This document shows positions 61,100-64,000 of a stretch of DNA of 64,000 nucleotides, in pieces; positions within the stretch are counted from its first letter, which is position 1, and the number at the start of each line of letters is the position of its first letter. The stretch is from Papaver somniferum (taxonomy: Eukaryota > Streptophyta > Magnoliopsida > Ranunculales > Papaveraceae): NCBI RefSeq assembly GCF_003573695.1, contig NW_020621936.1, positions 7,006,001 through 7,070,000 of the forward strand, in the 5' to 3' direction. The position numbers were made by a program, and so were the translations under genes. The notes under the pieces are model-generated. The model saw only the letters and a list, made by a program, of their open reading frames with translations. It had not been told where the DNA came from and made no database searches.

Positions 61100-63440
61100 T
61101 GTTAGAGCATTGCTCGGTCGAACTCGCATGCGTTGCTATCTCAAGCATGATTGTCAATGTTAGTGATCAAAACTATAAGTCTTGATTTCTAGCCTACATA
61201 GCTAAAGGTCTCGGACTAGGATAGAAAGTGGAGTTGAGCTCAAGAACTCCATGGAAATCATCATACAAGACGAAGGAATACTCAAGGAACTGGTGGATCT
61301 TCATCGACTAAAAGGTATGCGGAGACTTGAACTTATCTGTCACTCAAAAGTCTATCTATTTTATCTCCTACTCTTGAGATAAAAGTCGTTTTGATATATA
61401 GACTTTAACTATGCACATTTGCTATTTCGAGCCGAGTTTATCTCGCCTATCTATTTCTCGAAATATGTGTTGGTAAGCTTAGGATTTAGCCGAATTCATC
61501 TTTACCTAGTGAAGAAAGTCATGTTATGTTTCAATCACTTTGAAAATTGCTCTGACGAAAAATGGTCTGTGAATAACGACTATATCGGTCCTCTGAGAAT
61601 GTTTCAATGATTGAAATGAGAGTTTAGATTACATAACCATTGGTAGGATATAAGCATTGTTGTGGAAACACGTATATGTATAAGTCCTTATTCCTTAAAC
61701 CAAAGTTTGCGAACTTTGTTCATCAAGAGAAATGGAAGTGGAGTGAGCCAAGTCCGCGAACTGGCGGAAGTTCTCGACCCGAGAATTTCTGCTGGAGTTT
61801 GTGAACTCCTTCCATGAGCTTAAGTCCGCGAACTTGAGCAGGTTATATCTAAAACCGGTTGTTCTTGAACTCATGTTTTATTAAACTAAGGAATGCTTTT
61901 GCAAACCTTGGCTATAAAGTTCATGAACCGATTCGAGTGAATCAAACCGTTTTTGCTTCGATTGTGTCTTGTGTAGTTACATAAGATCTAAGCAATTGAA
62001 CTAATCTCTAACTAGTTCATTTGAGTCATTTGAACTAGTTATGGTGAAGAAGAATATGGTTGATATGAAAGTAATCATATGGATAACCATTTGGTTAACT
62101 ATTGTTGAACCAACAAATGTTAATGTTTGGGAACGGTTCGTAAACCCAAAATTGGACATTTCATTTGTGTGTAACAAGCTAAGTTTTCGATCCAACGGTT
62201 GAGATATATTAGCTTGAATCTAATCAGGTTTTCATCTAACGGTGAATATTGAATGCTTTGTTACCAAGCTAACATTGATTGCAAACCCTGATTTGAAAAC
62301 TATATAAGGGAGAACTCTAACAACCGGTAAACCTAATCCCCACACCTTACGTGTGATACTAGTTGCATAGCTAGAGTCGATTCTACTTTAACCTTTGGTT
62401 TCTTCTTCAAAACCAGGTTAACGACTTAAAGACTACATTGGGATTGTGAAGCCAGACCGATACTATTTTTCTTGTAGTTGTGTGATTTGATCTTGCATCT
62501 TCTATCGTTACGAGTACGATTGTAATAATTGGCTTGAGATTTTATATCTCCGATAGGAAAGATAGAAAAGTAATCACAAATACTTCGTCTCATCGTTTGT
62601 GATTCCACAATATCTTTTTTCGCTGCGTCGATTAAGATTATTGTGAGGTGAATCAATAATACTAGGTTGTTCTTCGGGAATATAAGACCGGTTTATTGAT
62701 TGGTTCCTGTTCACCTTGATTTATCAAAAGACGGAACAAAACTCGTAGGTATATTCGTGGGAGACAGATTTATCTATTACCGTAGACTTTTCTGTGTGAT
62801 ACAGATTTGCTTATTAAAGTCTTCGACTTTGGGTCGTAGCAACTCTTAGTTGTGGGTGAGATCAGCTAAGGGAATCAAGTACGCAGCATCCTGCTGGGAT
62901 CAGAGGCGTAGGAGCATAACTGTACCTTGGATCAGTGTGAGATTGATTGGGTTTCAACTACAGCCCATACCGAAGTTAATTTGGAGTAGGCTAGTGTCTG
63001 TAGCGGCTTAATACAGTGTGTGTTCAATCTGGACTAGGTCCCGGGGTTTTTCTGCGTTTGCGGTTTCCTCGTTAACAAAATTCTGGTGTCTGTGTTATTT
63101 CTTTTCCGCGTTATATTTTGTTATATAATTGAAATATCACAGGTTGTGCGTTGTTCAATCAATTAGAATATCCGACCTTTTGGTTGTTGATTTAAATTGA
63201 TTGACACTTGGATATTGGTCTTTGGTACCATCCAAATTATTTCTCTTTGATAAAGACTCGCAGATTTCTATTTGCTTGAGTAAAGATCAAATCGAGAGAT
63301 TGAGATATAAACTCTTTGATATACTTTTATCTAGATTGAGTCTGACTGTCTAGTTGATTCTCTAGAAAGTGTATTGGAGTTTGTCTATACAGATTTCTAA
63401 TCAAATTGTTGGGTGTGGTTGTTGTACCCTCGCTTTTTCA
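61100..63440 (+). mobile_element. solo LTR, Sirevirus-like, nested in the minus-strand LTR
   Basis: TGTTAGAGCATTGCTCGG... to ...CTCGCTTTTTCA, 2341 bp, TATA box at 62301-62308. Flanks ATCAA (61095-61099) and GTCAA (63441-63445) match at four of five bases, and the host LTR resumes exactly. Its repeat module uses AAGTCCGCGAACTT-type words (61700-61840). Confidence 0.85.
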
Positions 63441-63923
63441 GTCAATGACACATATCACTGTTCCAGGCTATTTTCAAATGATAATCTTGAATCACGATTT
63501 AGGTTATAAACAATAAATTGTTCTAAACCAAATTCATCAAGTATGCACAAATGTTCTTAAGCTTAGTCAACATATTTCGAGAATGATTAACAAGATAAGC
63601 TTGACTCAAAATTTATATTATGCATGTAATGTCTTATTTAATCATGCGATATATTCTCATAGATCGAAAGGTCAAAACTTGAGAAATGTGTGGTTCAGTC
63701 TTCACTTACCCTTTGTTGATGAAGTTCTCCAAAAGCTTCGGTTGACTTTCGCCTTCAAACGGTAGAATGCAGTGATGTCTGGTACTCAACTACACACTTC
63801 TAACCTAATCCGAGAGTTGACTAAATGTAGACTAGAAATCAACATCTACTTTTGTTCAACTAAATTTGACAACAAGATTGAGATCGCAACACTTGTGAGT
63901 TCGACTGAGAAATGCTCTAACAG

Positions 63924-64000
63924 TATCTTTTCAAAGATAATTGATTGAAGGAGGATCAAGCCTTGCTTCGGTCACATAGGAAGAAGAAGGGTTGGTCTTA
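63924..64000. other. window edge, nothing recognised
   Basis: No ORF or family match in the last 77 bases. Confidence 0.4.

Larger units (their letters stand above)
59307..63923 (-). mobile_element. LTR, subfamily C, minus strand, split by a plus-strand solo LTR
   Basis: The minus strand starts TGTTAGAGCATTTCTCAGTCG at 63923 and ends GGTACCCCCACATTTTCA at 59307. The body is in two pieces, 63923-63446 and 61099-59307, together about 2.27 kb. No primer site or polypurine tract adjoins either end, so it is probably a solo LTR; flanks TTATG and GTATC do not match, and the target duplication is lost or the ends are eroded. Confidence 0.8.

Noticed and set aside
1..64000. A new cellular system such as a biosynthetic or immune gene cluster
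   Set aside because: Only one host gene can be supported; all other coding signal is transposon-derived or low-complexity.

Overview
This is plant nuclear DNA, almost certainly eudicot. It is AT-rich, carries one spliced gene with GT-AG introns, and is otherwise packed with nested plant retrotransposons and DNA transposons. The long LTRs (TGTTAGAGCA...TTTTTCA, followed by a primer site complementary to initiator tRNA-Met) look like a Sirevirus-type Ty1/copia family. The style reminds me of poppy-family genomes, but that is an impression and not a demonstration.

Layout. 1-2.9 kb: LTR debris and the endonuclease part of a LINE. 2.9-13 kb: an old LTR broken by a minus-strand solo LTR (TSD CTAGT) and by a Mutator-like element (MULE; 9-bp TSD TTATTGTTT), then by a 2651-bp tandem duplication running from inside the MULE into the LTR. 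13-16 kb: unclassified DNA and a second, cleaner MULE (14618-15978, TSD TAAAATCAT). 16.5-19.5 kb: a minus-strand Ty3/gypsy-type LTR. 19.6-21.5 kb: an orphan exon-like ORF and the 3' part of a LINE. 22.1-23.3 kb: a fold-back MITE, a hAT transposase remnant and a tRNA-derived SINE with a 14-bp TSD. 23.9-27.6 kb: the only convincing host gene, a CCR4-type deadenylase in 11 exons. 28.4-29.9 kb: a gypsy deletion derivative. 29.9-56.6 kb: an LTR element whose interior is interrupted by an LTR-internal-LTR-internal-LTR array of a pol-less element, which itself contains a solo LTR. 57-64 kb: three more solo LTRs, one nested inside another.

How the parts relate. The CCR4-like protein would shorten poly(A) tails as part of CCR4-NOT; it has zinc-finger and nuclease motifs, but its last splice junction is one nucleotide out of frame. 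The tandem-array element encodes only a coiled-coil Gag-like protein and a separate 146-residue coiled-coil ORF, so it would depend on enzymes made elsewhere. Every LTR of the family carries a block of short palindromic words whose sequence differs between subfamilies.

I found no CRISPR, rRNA, functional tRNA, operon or other cellular system. The best candidate for something undescribed is the pol-less two-ORF retroelement with its palindromic LTR module. Boundaries marked approximate were judged by eye.
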